DNA from: Methylococcales bacterium
GTDB lineage: Bacteria; Pseudomonadota; Gammaproteobacteria; Methylococcales; Methylomonadaceae
Direction: 5' to 3'
Length of the DNA stretch: 6,452 nucleotides
Assembly: GCA_009692395.1 (NCBI GenBank)
Contig: SHZG01000138.1
Coordinates: forward strand, 1-6,452
This document shows positions 6,281 to 6,452 of this stretch, one piece after another (the stretch's first letter is position 1; each line of letters opens with the position of its first letter). The notes under the pieces are model-generated. The model saw only the letters and a list, made by a program, of their open reading frames with translations, did not search any database and was not told the origin of the DNA. The translations under genes and the position numbers were made by a program.

Positions 6281-6452
6281 GGTAGTGGGTTAAATCTGTG
6301 ATAATAGATTAAAATCACGGGCAGAATAAAATCACACTTACCTAAAAGACCTTATGAGCTGCTACCAAGAAATCACCTGTCCATTCTGTAAAAGTAACCA
6401 GATTGGCAAGTCAGGACGCAATGCAACGGGAGAGCCACGTTACCGTTGTCGA
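6281..6452 (+). mobile_element. IS1-family insertion sequence, left end (continues beyond window)
   Basis: The coding start at 6354 identifies the element. The probable left tip is GGTAGTGGGTTAAATC at 6281, chosen because IS1-family ends begin with GG and the distance of about 70 bases to insA is normal. The right end, its inverted repeat and the target duplication are outside the window, so the left boundary is an estimate. Confidence 0.6.
6354..6452 (+). CDS. insA: IS1-family InsA-like N-terminal zinc-finger fragment (3' part outside window)
   Basis: Thirty-three codons are open from the ATG to the window end. The peptide MSCYQEITCPFCKSNQIGKS, then GRNATGEPRYRCR, matches the start of InsA in IS1: a CPxC zinc-finger half, a G-x-x-x-x-G-x-x-RYRC segment, and the third zinc Cys at residue 32. 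In IS1, InsA binds the inverted repeats and represses transposition, while a -1 frameshift in the 3' part gives the InsAB transposase. Neither the frameshift site nor the catalytic domain is in view, so intactness is unknown. The ribosome site is weak (AAAAGA), as is common in IS elements. Confidence 0.75.
   Translation, partial: MSCYQEITCPFCKSNQIGKSGRNATGEPRYRCR

Overview
The window looks like accessory-flanked chromosome of a moderately AT-rich gammaproteobacterium. Outer-membrane TonB receptor, CreD, Spy/CpxP-type protein and YciA-type thioesterase all point to a Gram-negative. The protein style and a 'VRGEPVEP'-type palindromic repeat remind me of methane- or sulphur-oxidising lineages, but genus is not decidable from this sequence.

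Layout. Positions 1-149 are the 3' end of an IS630-family insertion sequence. It abuts and truncates creD (145-1344, minus), which also carries an in-frame TAA at 361-363, so creD is a twice-broken pseudogene. A 138-bp gap separates it from a divergent radical SAM gene, arsS (1483-2430, plus), the arsenosugar-biosynthesis enzyme, here in its all-cysteine form. arsS converges on a large TonB-dependent receptor gene (2581-5085, minus). The 150-bp gap between them holds a dispersed-repeat-like compound palindrome (2451-2531). Upstream of the receptor is a promoter region with a perfect -10 box and a dyad over the -35 position. Beyond it lies a strong hairpin (5216-5241) just after the stop of a small periplasmic Spy/CpxP-like gene (5256-5576, minus). 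A divergent acyl-CoA thioesterase gene (5717-6214, plus) follows. From about 6281 the window enters the left end of an IS1-family element whose InsA zinc-finger start (6354 onward) runs off the window.

How the genes work together. I see no single multi-gene system. Spy-like and receptor genes are both exported envelope functions on the same strand, but the hairpin and a separate promoter suggest separate transcripts. arsS usually works with the methyltransferase ArsM, which is not in this window. The most notable points are the double inactivation of creD, the arsS gene without a visible partner, the dyad at the receptor promoter, and the compound palindrome. I did not find evidence for a wholly undescribed system.
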